A stretch of 64,000 nt of DNA from Acidimicrobiia bacterium (GTDB lineage Bacteria; Actinomycetota; Acidimicrobiia; Acidimicrobiales; Bin134): NCBI GenBank assembly GCA_022822905.1, contig JAJDYE010000030.1:1-64000 (forward strand). Direction: 5' to 3'. A model generated the notes under the pieces. It ran no database searches. It was not told the origin of the DNA and worked only from the letters and a program-made list of their open reading frames with translations. Position numbers and translations under genes: made by a program. Below, in pieces: positions 53,901 to 62,352 of this stretch (its first letter is position 1; each line of letters starts with the position of its first letter).

Positions 53901-56900
53901 AGCCATCTGGCGACCGCGCAGCCAATGCCTCCCAGGCCGCCGGTCACCAGATAGGTCCGGTCGTCCCTCAACCGTCCCGTCTCAAGGGGGGAACCGGCCA
54001 GAACCAGCTTGCCGATGTGCCGGGCGGCCTGCATGTATTTCATCGCCGACCCCGCCTCGGCCAGCGACCACCGAGTGTGTACCAGCGGCGCCAGCTCGCC
54101 GGCTGCCACCCGGGCCACCACGCGCCGGAGGGCGTCTCCGGGCACCGCGGGAGTCTGTTCTTTGAGAACGTCGAGCTCCAAGATCCAGTAGCCCACGTCG
54201 GGCCGGGCCGCGGCCATCTCCTCTTCGCTGAGGATGTCCACCCGGGCCAACTCCACGAAGCGGCCGCCTTGAGCCAGGCAGGACAGGCTGGCGTCGATGA
54301 AGCCCGGTCCAGTCAGGCTGTTGAGCACCACGTGGACGCCTGCGCCCCCGGTGGCTTCGAGGATTTCCTCCGCGAAATCAGTCCGACGGCTGTCGAACAC
54401 ATGATCCACGCCCAGCGACCGCAGATATGCCTGCTTCGGAGCGCTCGTGGTGGCGAACACCTCGGCCCCCGCCGCCTGGGCCAACTGCACCGCGGCCAGC
54501 CCCACCCCTCCCGTTCCGGCGTGGATCAGCACCCGTTCGCCTGCCTTCAGGTCGGCGAGGTCGAAGGAAAGCGCAGACGTAACAAAGACGGTGGGCAACG
54601 TGGCCAGCGCGGCGGACGAAATGCCCGAGGGGGCCAGCGCCACCAGCTCCTCGGTGGTGACCACCTCGGAGCCCAGCGTGCCGAACCCCAATCCCGCCAC
54701 TCGGTCGGCCACCAAGACCGTGGACACGTCGGCACCCACCTCAACCACATGGCCGCAGAACTCCTCGCCCAACAAGCCCGCCCCGATGACGCCCAACGAG
54801 CGGAACATGTCCAAGAAGTTGAGCCCGGCGGCTTCCACCGCCACTCGTACGTCCCGCTCTCCCAACTGCACTGGCGGGTGAGGCTCTGGCTTGACCTCTT
54901 CCAGGGCACCGCCAGAGTCAGCGGCCAGCAACCAGCTCACTTCTCCCGCCGGATCAGGCAGATTCGGGCGACCCGACCCCACACCAGCCCGATCCAGCCG
55001 GGCCGCCTGGCGCAGTCCCTGGCGGTAGGCGATGTGGGTTTCTGCGTCGGGATAAAGCAGCTCATTGGCCAAATCGGAGAGCGGCACCACACTGGCAGGG
55101 TCCAAATCGATCATCCTGGGGTTGAGGTGAGGCGCTTCGCGGCCCACCACCTTCCCAAGGCCCCAGAGCATGGCCCCGGCGATGCCCTCGGCGGGCTCGT
55201 GCTCCAGCACTTGGGCCCCCTGGGTCACCAGCCAAACCCCGTTTGCGGGAGCGGCGTCGGCATCACCCATCCCCTGCAACAGGGCCAGCGCGCTCTTGCC
55301 AGCCTGCGCTGCGTCTTCCGCAAGCTGCTCGGTGCCGGCCTGCGACCCCCGGCCGTCCAGTGACACCAGGTGGACAACGCCGCGGAGTGCGGCATCAGGG
55401 GAAAGTCCTTCGAAGAGTGACTGCCACGACTCCCGTTGGCTCATCGCCAGGGAAACCCGGACAACTCCGGGCTCGTCCAGCAGGGGCTGATCATTGATCG
55501 GAGCGCCATCGCCAACCAGCGCCACCGTCTGGTTCCGGGCCGCCAACTCCTGCGCGAGGTTCTCGGCTGAATCACCAGAATCCGATGCCAAGATCCATAC
55601 GCCGGGCTGCTCGCTCACCTCCGCGGGTCCCTGGGCCACAATCACCCCGCGATCAGGCTGTCGGCCGGTGTCAGGCGGGTCCACGCCCAGAACCTCTGCC
55701 GCTGGGAAACCGGAGTCTCCCAGCGCCCGAAGCCATACGTCGGGGCTGGTCAGGGCGTGATGGGGGCGATAGTGGTCGGCAAACCGCCACCAACCGTCGA
55801 GCGGTCCGAAAGAAAGGTCCAGCCAGCCCAGGCCGCGGAGGGTCTCCAACGCCACCAGATGGCCCGACGGCGCGAGCAGCCGTCGGCAATTTCCCAGCGT
55901 CTCATCCAGGAACTGGGTGGCGTGCAGCACGTTGGAGGCGATAACCAGGTCGTAGCCGTGGCGGTCGAAGCCCTGTTCCACCGGGTCGACCTCGATGTCC
56001 AGCACCCGGTAGTCGATCGACGCCTCCGCACCGCCGAATCGCCTCTCCGCCTCGGCGAAAAAACCGGCCGAGATGTCGGTGTAGGTGTAGTCGAAGCGCC
56101 CAGCGGGAAGCTCGGGCAGCACCGACGCCGTCGCCGACCCAGTGCCCGCCCCCACCTCCAGCACGCGCAGCCGTCGGCCCTCCGGCAACTCGGCCAGCAG
56201 CGCTGCCACCGCGTCGCCCAGCATCCGGTTTGAGGCCTGGGCCATCGGCGCCTTCACATACAGATCGGCGGCGCTGGGCTCACCGCTGCCAAACAGCAAG
56301 GTCAGCGGATCGGCGTCGCCCACCACCACCTCGGCCAATGCCCCGGCAGACCGCCGGAACAGCCCGATCTCCATGGTTCCGTGCGGGTACTGGCCCTCCA
56401 TCCAGTCGGCCCGGGCCGCCGGATCGCCGGCCAGCACCTCGGGCAGGGGATCATCGGAGCCGACTCTCACGGTGAACTCGTCGCCGACTTCCTCCAGCGC
56501 GCCGGCTTTGGCCATCATCTCGAGCATCCGGCGGAACAGGCGTCCATGCTCGGGGGCAACCCCCAACTGCTCCCTCAACTCATCGGGCACCACCGTGTCG
56601 CCCGCGGTGCGCACCCACCCCAGCCGATCCAGGGCCAAACGGGCGTACGACCACGCCAGCCGCTCGAGGTCGGCCAGAAACCCGACCCGGCTCTCGGCCT
56701 CAACCCCCTCTGCCGCCAAGTACTGGGTGAACGGCTCTGAGCCCGCGGCAATGGCACTCGGTTGGGGCAGGAAATCGGCCGGCAATATCCCTGGGGCGAG
56801 AGGGCTGTCTCGCCAGACGATTTCATAGAGGAGATCGTCGAGGCTCCCAGCAGTCGACAACAGCGCGGCCCGCGTGGCCCTCTTCACCGTATAGCCGCTC

Positions 56901-59900
56901 AAACCCCCGAGCACGGTGCCGCGCTGGTCGTAGAACACCAGATCTCCGGCAAGAACCTCAGGTGTTCCCTCTGACGGTTCGGCGGCTTCCTTCAGCCGCG
57001 CATGGCATACCAACTGGTCGGGCATGGGTCCGGTGAGCCACAAGCGCTCCCATCCGAAGGGCAGATAGGCCACCCCGTCATCGCCACCAGCCCCGCTGCG
57101 AGCCTCGGCCATGACCTGGAAGCAGCCGTCCAAGAGCAGCGGATGCACTTCGATGCCGCCTCGGTCAATGGTCTCGGGCAGCGACAATTCCCCCACCGCT
57201 TCGCCTTCGGAGGCCCACAGCGCCCGCAGGGTGCGAAACGGCGCACCGAGCTCGACCCCTGCGCCCGTACGAGAGCGGTAGAACTCCGAGACGTCTCTGG
57301 GTTCCAACCCGGCCTTCAGTCCATCCAAGTCGACGCTTTCGGCCCCCTCAATCCGCCCGGCCTCCGAATGGGCCAGGCCCTCGGCGTGCCGCGTCCATCC
57401 GTCCTCACCCGGGCCCCGGCTGTAGATCTCGAATCGAGCGGGGGTCCTCGGATCGACCTCGTCCAGAACGAACTGCACTTGGCGACCCTCGGGCGCCGCC
57501 CCTTCATCGGAGTCCGGCTCAGGAAAGACCATCGGGCTGAGCAGCTGGAGATCTTCCACCACAAAGCTGCGGCCGGTTGGGGTTGATGGCCGACCGTTTC
57601 CAGTGGCAGCCAGCGCCGAGACCGCCATGGTTCCGTACAGCGCGCCCGGTGTGATCACCTGCCCATACACCCGGTGGTCACTCAGCCATGGCGGATCGGA
57701 GGGATCCATTTCCGTCTCAAGCTGAAGCTCGCCTCGGGGGGATTCGTGGCAAATGCCGAGCAAGGGGTGCCCCGCGCCGGATCGACGGCGTTTTGCGGCT
57801 TCCACCCAGTGGCGTTGGCGTTGGAACGGGTAGCCCGGAAGCGAGAGACGGCGTCGGGACTCGCCTCCGTACAGGCCCTCAAAGCTGATATCGAGCCCAG
57901 ACTGGTACGCCCCCACCACCGCGTCGAGGAACCCGCAGCCATCCTCGGGGGTCGGTGTTCGATCCGATGGCCGCTTCATGCTCGACACCACAGTCGGCTC
58001 GGCCACCGCGGCCTGGGCGGGCCAGGACAGAACCGTCATGGGGCCGAGCACTGCCCCGGGACCGACTTCGATGACCGCGTCCACCCCCAATTCGGCCAGC
58101 GCCTGCACGCTGTTGCGAAACTCCACCGGCTGGCGGGCCTGGCGACACCAATACGCCCCGTCCATCGCCTGGCCATCTTCCAGCACCTGGCCCGTCATGC
58201 TGCTCACCACGGTGAGCGAAGGCGCGGCCACCGCAAGCTCGGTGAGCAGCCCCTCAATGCCGTCCAGAATCGGTTCCACCATGGCGCTGTGGTATCCGGC
58301 GCTCTTCTCCAGTCGCCGGACCCGCACCTCTTCGACCTCAAAACGCTGGAGCAGCGCCTCAACATCGGCGGTCGGTCCGCTCACCATCAAGTGGGCCCCG
58401 TTGTCGGCGGCAATGGACAGCCGCGAGTCACCCGAGGCGGCGCATTGCTCCTCCACTGCGGCGGCCAGCACTGATTCCGGGGCGAACACTGCGGCCATCG
58501 CGCCGGGCTCTGGCAGCTCCGACATTAGCTTGCCCCGCCCAGCGGCGAGACGAAGGCCGTCCTCCAGGCTGAGCACGCCGGAGGTATGAGCCGCCGCGAT
58601 CTCCCCCAGGCTGTGCCCCACCACCGCATGGGGCCGAACCCCCAGGCCCGACCACAGTGCGGTGAGCGCACACTCCAACGCGTATATGGCGGGCTGCGTC
58701 CACGCCGGATCGTCCAGGTCTCTGTCGGCGTCGGGCCACCCGAACATCACCCCCAGCAGCGACGTGCCCCGCTCGTGGCGAAACACCTCCTCGCAACGAT
58801 CCAAGATCGCCCGCACCACCGGCTCGCTCTGGTAGAGCGACTCCCCCATGCCCACCCACTGGCTGCCCTGCCCGGTGTAGGCAAAGGCCACCTTTGGTGC
58901 GACTGACGACCCGGCCACCTCATCATCAGATTCCACCAGCGCGTGGAGCTTGTCCCGCAGCGACTCGGCGTCGGTGAACACCACGCCGGCCCGATGGGAG
59001 AAATGGCTGCGGCCGATCCCGGCCGTCCAGGCAGTGTCAGCCAGCACCTCCCCCGACGGGGGACCGATATCGTCGTCCAACCACCTGAGATAGCCCTGAG
59101 CCAGCTCCTTCAGAGCTTTGTCCGACTTCGCCGACAAGGGCAGCAGCCTCGCGGAGCGCGCCATGGCGGGGGCGTCCACCGGCATGGCCGCTGCGTCATC
59201 CGCGGTGGCGACGGCAACAGGCAGAGGAGGACCTGTCGGCCGCCGTTCCTCGCCGGGCTGGGCTGGTTCTCGGTCGCCCACCCCGTAGGCCTCCACGATG
59301 ACGTGGGCGTTGGTGCCCGACCAGCCGAACCCGCTCACCCCGGCAATGGCCATGCGGTCGGAGTGGCGAGGCCAAGGGGTGGGCTCAGCCGTCACCTTCA
59401 GCGGCACCTGGTCCCAGTCGATCGCCGGGGTCGGATTCTCATAGTGCAGATGCGGGGGGATCACGCCCTGCTTCATCGACAACATCACCTTGACCAGGCC
59501 GGCGACACCGGCGGCTGGCTCCAAGTGGCCGACGTTGGTCTTCACCGACCCGATGAGCAGCGGTTGATCAGCATGGCGCTCTTGGCAATAGGCGCCAACG
59601 GCAGCCTCCAACTCAATGGGGTCACCCACTGGGGTCCCGGTGCCGTGCGCCTCCAGGTAGTCCACCTCAGAAGGCTGAACCCCCGACCGGGCCAACGCCT
59701 CGGTGATCACCAGTTCTTGGGCCACCCCGTTGGGCACGGTCAACCCGGTGCTGGCTCCGTCCTGGTTCAGCGCCGATCCCCGGATCACGCCCCAGATCCG
59801 GTCTCCGTCGGCCTCGGCATCGCTCAGCCGCTTCAGCACCAGGATGCCGCAGCCCTCGCCTCGCACATATCCGTCGGCCGCAGCGTCAAACGTCTTGCAC

Positions 59901-60592
59901 TTCCCATCGGGGGCCAGCATCCCGGCATTGCCCCGCAATTCGAACAGCCGACCCGACAGGATCACGTGTACCCCTCCGGCCAGGGCCAGGTCGGCCTCAT
60001 CCCGCTGGAGCCCCGATACCGCCTGATGCACCGCGGTCAGCGAAGAGGAGCAGGCGGTGTCCACCGCCAGTGCCGGACCTTGCAGCCCCAAGGCAAAGGC
60101 CACTCGCCCGATGGCGGTGTTGAAGGAGGTGCCGCTCACCGAATACAGGCTGACCGCCGCCTCGGACGAGGCGCTGTTGGCCAAGATCAGGGCGCGGTAG
60201 TCGTAGTTGCTGATACCGGCATACACCCCGGTGCGGCTGCCTCGCAGTCCCTCGGGATTGATACCCGCGTCCTCAAGGGCCTGCCAGCTGGTCTCCAGCA
60301 TCAACCGCTGCTGGGGATCCAGCAGCTGGGCCTCAACAGGCGAGATTCGGAAGAACGAGGCATCGAATTGGTCGATGCCGCTGATGAATCCGGCGAAGCG
60401 ACAGGCAACACTCTGAACGTCGGCGTCTTGGAACAGCTCTCCGATTCGCCCCACACCAGAGCCGGGAACCCCCTCGCTTACCGCGTTCTCACCCGCTTCC
60501 AGCAAACGCCAGAACTCCGACAGGCCGTTAGCACCGGGAAACCGGCAGGCCATTCCGACAACCGCGATGGATTCCCCTGTTAGCGAAGCCAT
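50993..60592 (-). CDS. Type I PKS: KS-AT-DH-MT-ER-KR-ACP-KS, second AT deleted
   Basis: A 3199-aa cytoplasmic synthase. KS1 (~8-435): Cys181 in DTACSSS, His316, His356. AT (~568-870): Ser661 in GHSLGE, His768 in AGYHS, so malonyl-type is likely. DH (~942-1235): His973 in DHRVYGQVITP, Asp1155. C-methyltransferase (~1440-1600): LEVGAGTGSAT. ER (~1895-2200): LIHAGTGGVGLAAVQLA. KR (~2210-2390): TGGLGGIG, with the usual catalytic Tyr replaced by His2359 (GQSNHAAANAF). ACP (~2485-2565): Ser2520 in LGMDSL. KS2 (~2588-3008): Cys2753 in DLACASS, His2888, His2928. After KS2 come a KS-AT linker (to ~3125) and at once a post-AT linker (~3145-3188, SLPDYPFQRQSFWVE), with no AT between. One full round of reducing, methylating extension is encoded. 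ATG at 60592. Confidence 0.95.
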   Translation of the reverse strand: MASLTGESIAVVGMACRFPGANGLSEFWRLLEAGENAVSEGVPGSGVGRIGELFQDADVQSVACRFAGFISGIDQFDASFFRISPVEAQLLDPQQRLMLETSWQALEDAGINPEGLRGSRTGVYAGISNYDYRALILANSASSEAAVSLYSVSGTSFNTAIGRVAFALGLQGPALAVDTACSSSLTAVHQAVSGLQRDEADLALAGGVHVILSGRLFELRGNAGMLAPDGKCKTFDAAADGYVRGEGCGILVLKRLSDAEADGDRIWGVIRGSALNQDGASTGLTVPNGVAQELVITEALARSGVQPSEVDYLEAHGTGTPVGDPIELEAAVGAYCQERHADQPLLIGSVKTNVGHLEPAAGVAGLVKVMLSMKQGVIPPHLHYENPTPAIDWDQVPLKVTAEPTPWPRHSDRMAIAGVSGFGWSGTNAHVIVEAYGVGDREPAQPGEERRPTGPPLPVAVATADDAAAMPVDAPAMARSARLLPLSAKSDKALKELAQGYLRWLDDDIGPPSGEVLADTAWTAGIGRSHFSHRAGVVFTDAESLRDKLHALVESDDEVAGSSVAPKVAFAYTGQGSQWVGMGESLYQSEPVVRAILDRCEEVFRHERGTSLLGVMFGWPDADRDLDDPAWTQPAIYALECALTALWSGLGVRPHAVVGHSLGEIAAAHTSGVLSLEDGLRLAAGRGKLMSELPEPGAMAAVFAPESVLAAAVEEQCAASGDSRLSIAADNGAHLMVSGPTADVEALLQRFEVEEVRVRRLEKSAGYHSAMVEPILDGIEGLLTELAVAAPSLTVVSSMTGQVLEDGQAMDGAYWCRQARQPVEFRNSVQALAELGVDAVIEVGPGAVLGPMTVLSWPAQAAVAEPTVVSSMKRPSDRTPTPEDGCGFLDAVVGAYQSGLDISFEGLYGGESRRRLSLPGYPFQRQRHWVEAAKRRRSGAGHPLLGICHESPRGELQLETEMDPSDPPWLSDHRVYGQVITPGALYGTMAVSALAATGNGRPSTPTGRSFVVEDLQLLSPMVFPEPDSDEGAAPEGRQVQFVLDEVDPRTPARFEIYSRGPGEDGWTRHAEGLAHSEAGRIEGAESVDLDGLKAGLEPRDVSEFYRSRTGAGVELGAPFRTLRALWASEGEAVGELSLPETIDRGGIEVHPLLLDGCFQVMAEARSGAGGDDGVAYLPFGWERLWLTGPMPDQLVCHARLKEAAEPSEGTPEVLAGDLVFYDQRGTVLGGLSGYTVKRATRAALLSTAGSLDDLLYEIVWRDSPLAPGILPADFLPQPSAIAAGSEPFTQYLAAEGVEAESRVGFLADLERLAWSYARLALDRLGWVRTAGDTVVPDELREQLGVAPEHGRLFRRMLEMMAKAGALEEVGDEFTVRVGSDDPLPEVLAGDPAARADWMEGQYPHGTMEIGLFRRSAGALAEVVVGDADPLTLLFGSGEPSAADLYVKAPMAQASNRMLGDAVAALLAELPEGRRLRVLEVGAGTGSATASVLPELPAGRFDYTYTDISAGFFAEAERRFGGAEASIDYRVLDIEVDPVEQGFDRHGYDLVIASNVLHATQFLDETLGNCRRLLAPSGHLVALETLRGLGWLDLSFGPLDGWWRFADHYRPHHALTSPDVWLRALGDSGFPAAEVLGVDPPDTGRQPDRGVIVAQGPAEVSEQPGVWILASDSGDSAENLAQELAARNQTVALVGDGAPINDQPLLDEPGVVRVSLAMSQRESWQSLFEGLSPDAALRGVVHLVSLDGRGSQAGTEQLAEDAAQAGKSALALLQGMGDADAAPANGVWLVTQGAQVLEHEPAEGIAGAMLWGLGKVVGREAPHLNPRMIDLDPASVVPLSDLANELLYPDAETHIAYRQGLRQAARLDRAGVGSGRPNLPDPAGEVSWLLAADSGGALEEVKPEPHPPVQLGERDVRVAVEAAGLNFLDMFRSLGVIGAGLLGEEFCGHVVEVGADVSTVLVADRVAGLGFGTLGSEVVTTEELVALAPSGISSAALATLPTVFVTSALSFDLADLKAGERVLIHAGTGGVGLAAVQLAQAAGAEVFATTSAPKQAYLRSLGVDHVFDSRRTDFAEEILEATGGAGVHVVLNSLTGPGFIDASLSCLAQGGRFVELARVDILSEEEMAAARPDVGYWILELDVLKEQTPAVPGDALRRVVARVAAGELAPLVHTRWSLAEAGSAMKYMQAARHIGKLVLAGSPLETGRLRDDRTYLVTGGLGGIGCAVARWLAGRGAGAIVLNGRRPPDPEAEEAISELRRQGVAVEVELADVTDPSAIDQMLARIDADLPPLGGVIHSVGVLSDGALTNQTWEKFEEVLWPKMLGAWHLHRATEDRDLDLFVLFSSVAGVLGNSGQSNHAAANAFLDQLAAHRRSLGLPGQSIAWGAWSGLGEAEEHRERIAGQLEAAGTGWLTPEQGLKAFDHLVRQDVTMGMVAAVDWQVVSEGPDARSLFLEDLLSADASGESQESSVDLLDDLRNAAAAEREEKLISHLQLELQAVMRLPDLPNESAVFADLGMDSLMVVELRNRLNRAFAGEYTVSNTAIFDYPDVTGLARHLSQEFGQAGEVAEPQEPVEVSRPRAAQSDDEGIAIVGMACRFPGAEDLSAFWRLLEAGENTVTDGRQDGGSWEGVLGDPAADDAIYRRGSFIEGLDAFDPQFFRVAPREAWSIDPLQRLLLETSWQAVEDAAIDPERLKGSRSGLYIGLGVSEYRGVIQRSGRAGGHLNTAGSVTVGKVAFSLGIEGPAVPLDLACASSLFAVHQAMEGLRRGETDIALVGGVNAILSTAVTNALVEADMLSSQGQCKSFDASADGYVRGEGCGVVVLKRLGDAEADGDRIWGVVRGSAVSQTGAGLAVTVPSGRAQERVMVEALARAGISADEVDYVEAHGAGTAVGDAVEASAIAAVYGQGREEDRPVWIGSVKTNIGHLEGAAGMASLIKVVLGMRHGTLPKHLHFSEPSPEIDWARMPLSVATEPIEWPGDRGRQSLAAVNSFGISGANSHIVVEGYQSTADDSDGIRRPWQPVGSPQAVAAGESPLDGGSEPPTRRLLPLSAKTPEALSELARRYLSWLDEHAEELSAAGAATDPLLSDLAWTASMGRSHFSHRAGLVFSDAKSLRQQLNALHEVGEQRVRSGAAAPESGHDPLAVIAAEYADGQAIQFESLFQGEERRRISLPDYPFQRQSFWVEAPPQSTGSEDD

Positions 60593-60611
60593 GCTCTCTC
60601 CTACGCCGAGG

Positions 60612-62339
60612 CTAACCCGTGCCCTTGACCTGAACCGTCACCACATCCAGGCCGTGGTATTTCTGATGGTGGACCGTTGAGGCGTAGTGCCGCAACAGGC
60701 GAAGCGAGATCTCGCCTTCCTCAATCCCCTCGGATTCCTCGCTCAAATACGCCAGCCGGTCTTCGAGGTTCTCCTCATCGAACACGGCCAGAAACTCCAT
60801 CTCCACTGAACCGGCATCAGGACGGGCCTGGATTATCAGACGAGCGGTTTCGTCGCTGGTCTCATGCTCCTCCATCCGCAGAAGGCTCATCAGCGTTTCC
60901 TCGCCAGCCGAGCGCAGCCGCAGGCTGGAAGCCTCGTTCCAGCCAATCTGATCGGCTACTCCCTGGAGGAATTCGTCGATCTTCCCCAGCGAGGAGAAGT
61001 CGAGCTCGACGGCCAGCCGGCTGGGCCGGTGCGGGCTGGTCAAGTCCAAGAACACGGTCAGCACAACGGAGACAACCGCCCCCACCATCACGCCGTTGTC
61101 CAAGAGCGCCCCCCATGTGGTGCCCAGCAAGTCGGCGAATATGGTCTGGTTCTCCAGCCCGACCCCCAGCGAGAACGCCACCCCCACCACCATCGCCTTC
61201 TGGGCGTCGAGTCCGTCGCGCATCACCGTTTGGATGCCCCCCACGAACAGGAGCCCGATCGCCGACAGGACGTAGGCCCCCATCACCGGGCTCGGGATCA
61301 CCGTCAATACGGCGGTCAGCTTGGGGAAGAATGCCAGCAGGGCGAACAGCGCCCCGGCGGCGAACCCCACGCTGCGGGCGGCCACCCCGGTCAGGGTGGT
61401 CAGCTGCACGCTCTTGGACGAATAGACGGTGGTGGGCGGGGTCCCGGCCAGGCCGGAGAAGAAGATGCCCAGTCCGTTGGTGTTGAGCGAGCCCTGGACC
61501 AGCCGGAAGTCGGTCACCCGCGGCCGGCGCCACGAGGCCTGCTGGATGGCGACGCTGTCGCTGATGTTCTTGATGCCGCCCACCAGCGTCACCACCACGA
61601 ACACCGGCAGCAGCGCCCAGAATCCGGCGCCGGGAGTCAGGTCGAATCCCGGGGCGCCGCTGTTGGGGACGCCGAACCAGGGGTCTTCGATGACGCGCTC
61701 GAAGTCGAACGCCCCGAAGAACGCGGCGGCCACACAGCCCGCTCCCATGCCGATGATGGGCGACCAGAGCCGCCAGGCCCCGGTGACCTTCAACGCCAGA
61801 ACCACCGTTGCGATCAGCGTGACCAGCGCGATGAGCGGGCCGGCGGCATCTGAGGTGCCCTCGGGCACCTCCGGCACCCGGTCGAGGGCGATGGGCAAGA
61901 CGGTGGCGGCGATGAGCATGAGCACGGTGCCGGAGACCACCGGGGTGATGATCCGGCGCAGCAGGGGCAGCCAGAACGACAACAGGAGATAAAACAGCGA
62001 GGAGACCACCACGAGGCTGGCCAGCAGGCTCGGTCCCCCCTCGTTCAGCGCCAGCACTGAGATGGCCACGAAGTTGGTGGTGACCCCCATGAGAAGCACA
62101 TGGCCGGCGCCGAATCTTCCGATCCGAGTGGCCTGCAAGGCGGTGAGTGTCCCGGAGATGATCAACGCGGCGAACACCGCCCAAGACAGGTAGGAGTCGC
62201 CCTGGCCTCCCGCTCGTGCGGTGATGGCCACGATCAGCACGATCCCCAGCATGTTGGCCATCACACCCTGGGCGCCCACGGCGATTGCCACCAGCGGTGG
62301 GCAGGGATCGTTGGGCTCGTAGCGGATGGCCTCGTTCAT
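60612..62339 (-). CDS. NCS2-type permease with C-terminal ATPase-like domain
   Basis: A 575-aa protein. Residues ~1-440 form a 12-14-helix NCS2 (xanthine/uracil) permease: GHVLLMGVTTNFVAISV, VVTLVGGIKNISDS, and NTNGLGIFFSGLAGTPPTTV in place of the family core motif. Residues ~445-575 are soluble: FSSLGKIDEFLQGVADQIGW, LRLRSAGEETLMSLL, DEENLEDRLAYLSEE and SLRLLRHYASTVHHQKYHG. The layout recalls RsbW-type HATPase domains with the G1 box lost; that assignment is tentative. Substrate unknown; a purine or pyrimidine is only a family guess. ATG at 62339, 19 bp before the PKS start, so it is probably in the same operon. Confidence 0.82.
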   Translation of the reverse strand: MNEAIRYEPNDPCPPLVAIAVGAQGVMANMLGIVLIVAITARAGGQGDSYLSWAVFAALIISGTLTALQATRIGRFGAGHVLLMGVTTNFVAISVLALNEGGPSLLASLVVVSSLFYLLLSFWLPLLRRIITPVVSGTVLMLIAATVLPIALDRVPEVPEGTSDAAGPLIALVTLIATVVLALKVTGAWRLWSPIIGMGAGCVAAAFFGAFDFERVIEDPWFGVPNSGAPGFDLTPGAGFWALLPVFVVVTLVGGIKNISDSVAIQQASWRRPRVTDFRLVQGSLNTNGLGIFFSGLAGTPPTTVYSSKSVQLTTLTGVAARSVGFAAGALFALLAFFPKLTAVLTVIPSPVMGAYVLSAIGLLFVGGIQTVMRDGLDAQKAMVVGVAFSLGVGLENQTIFADLLGTTWGALLDNGVMVGAVVSVVLTVFLDLTSPHRPSRLAVELDFSSLGKIDEFLQGVADQIGWNEASSLRLRSAGEETLMSLLRMEEHETSDETARLIIQARPDAGSVEMEFLAVFDEENLEDRLAYLSEESEGIEEGEISLRLLRHYASTVHHQKYHGLDVVTVQVKGTG

Positions 62340-62352
62340 GATTCTGATTGCG

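Noticed and set aside
58943-60583. Forward frame of 546 codons opposite the first KS domain
   Set aside because: Antisense to KS1 with its Cys-His-His set; low-complexity Arg/His/Gly composition.
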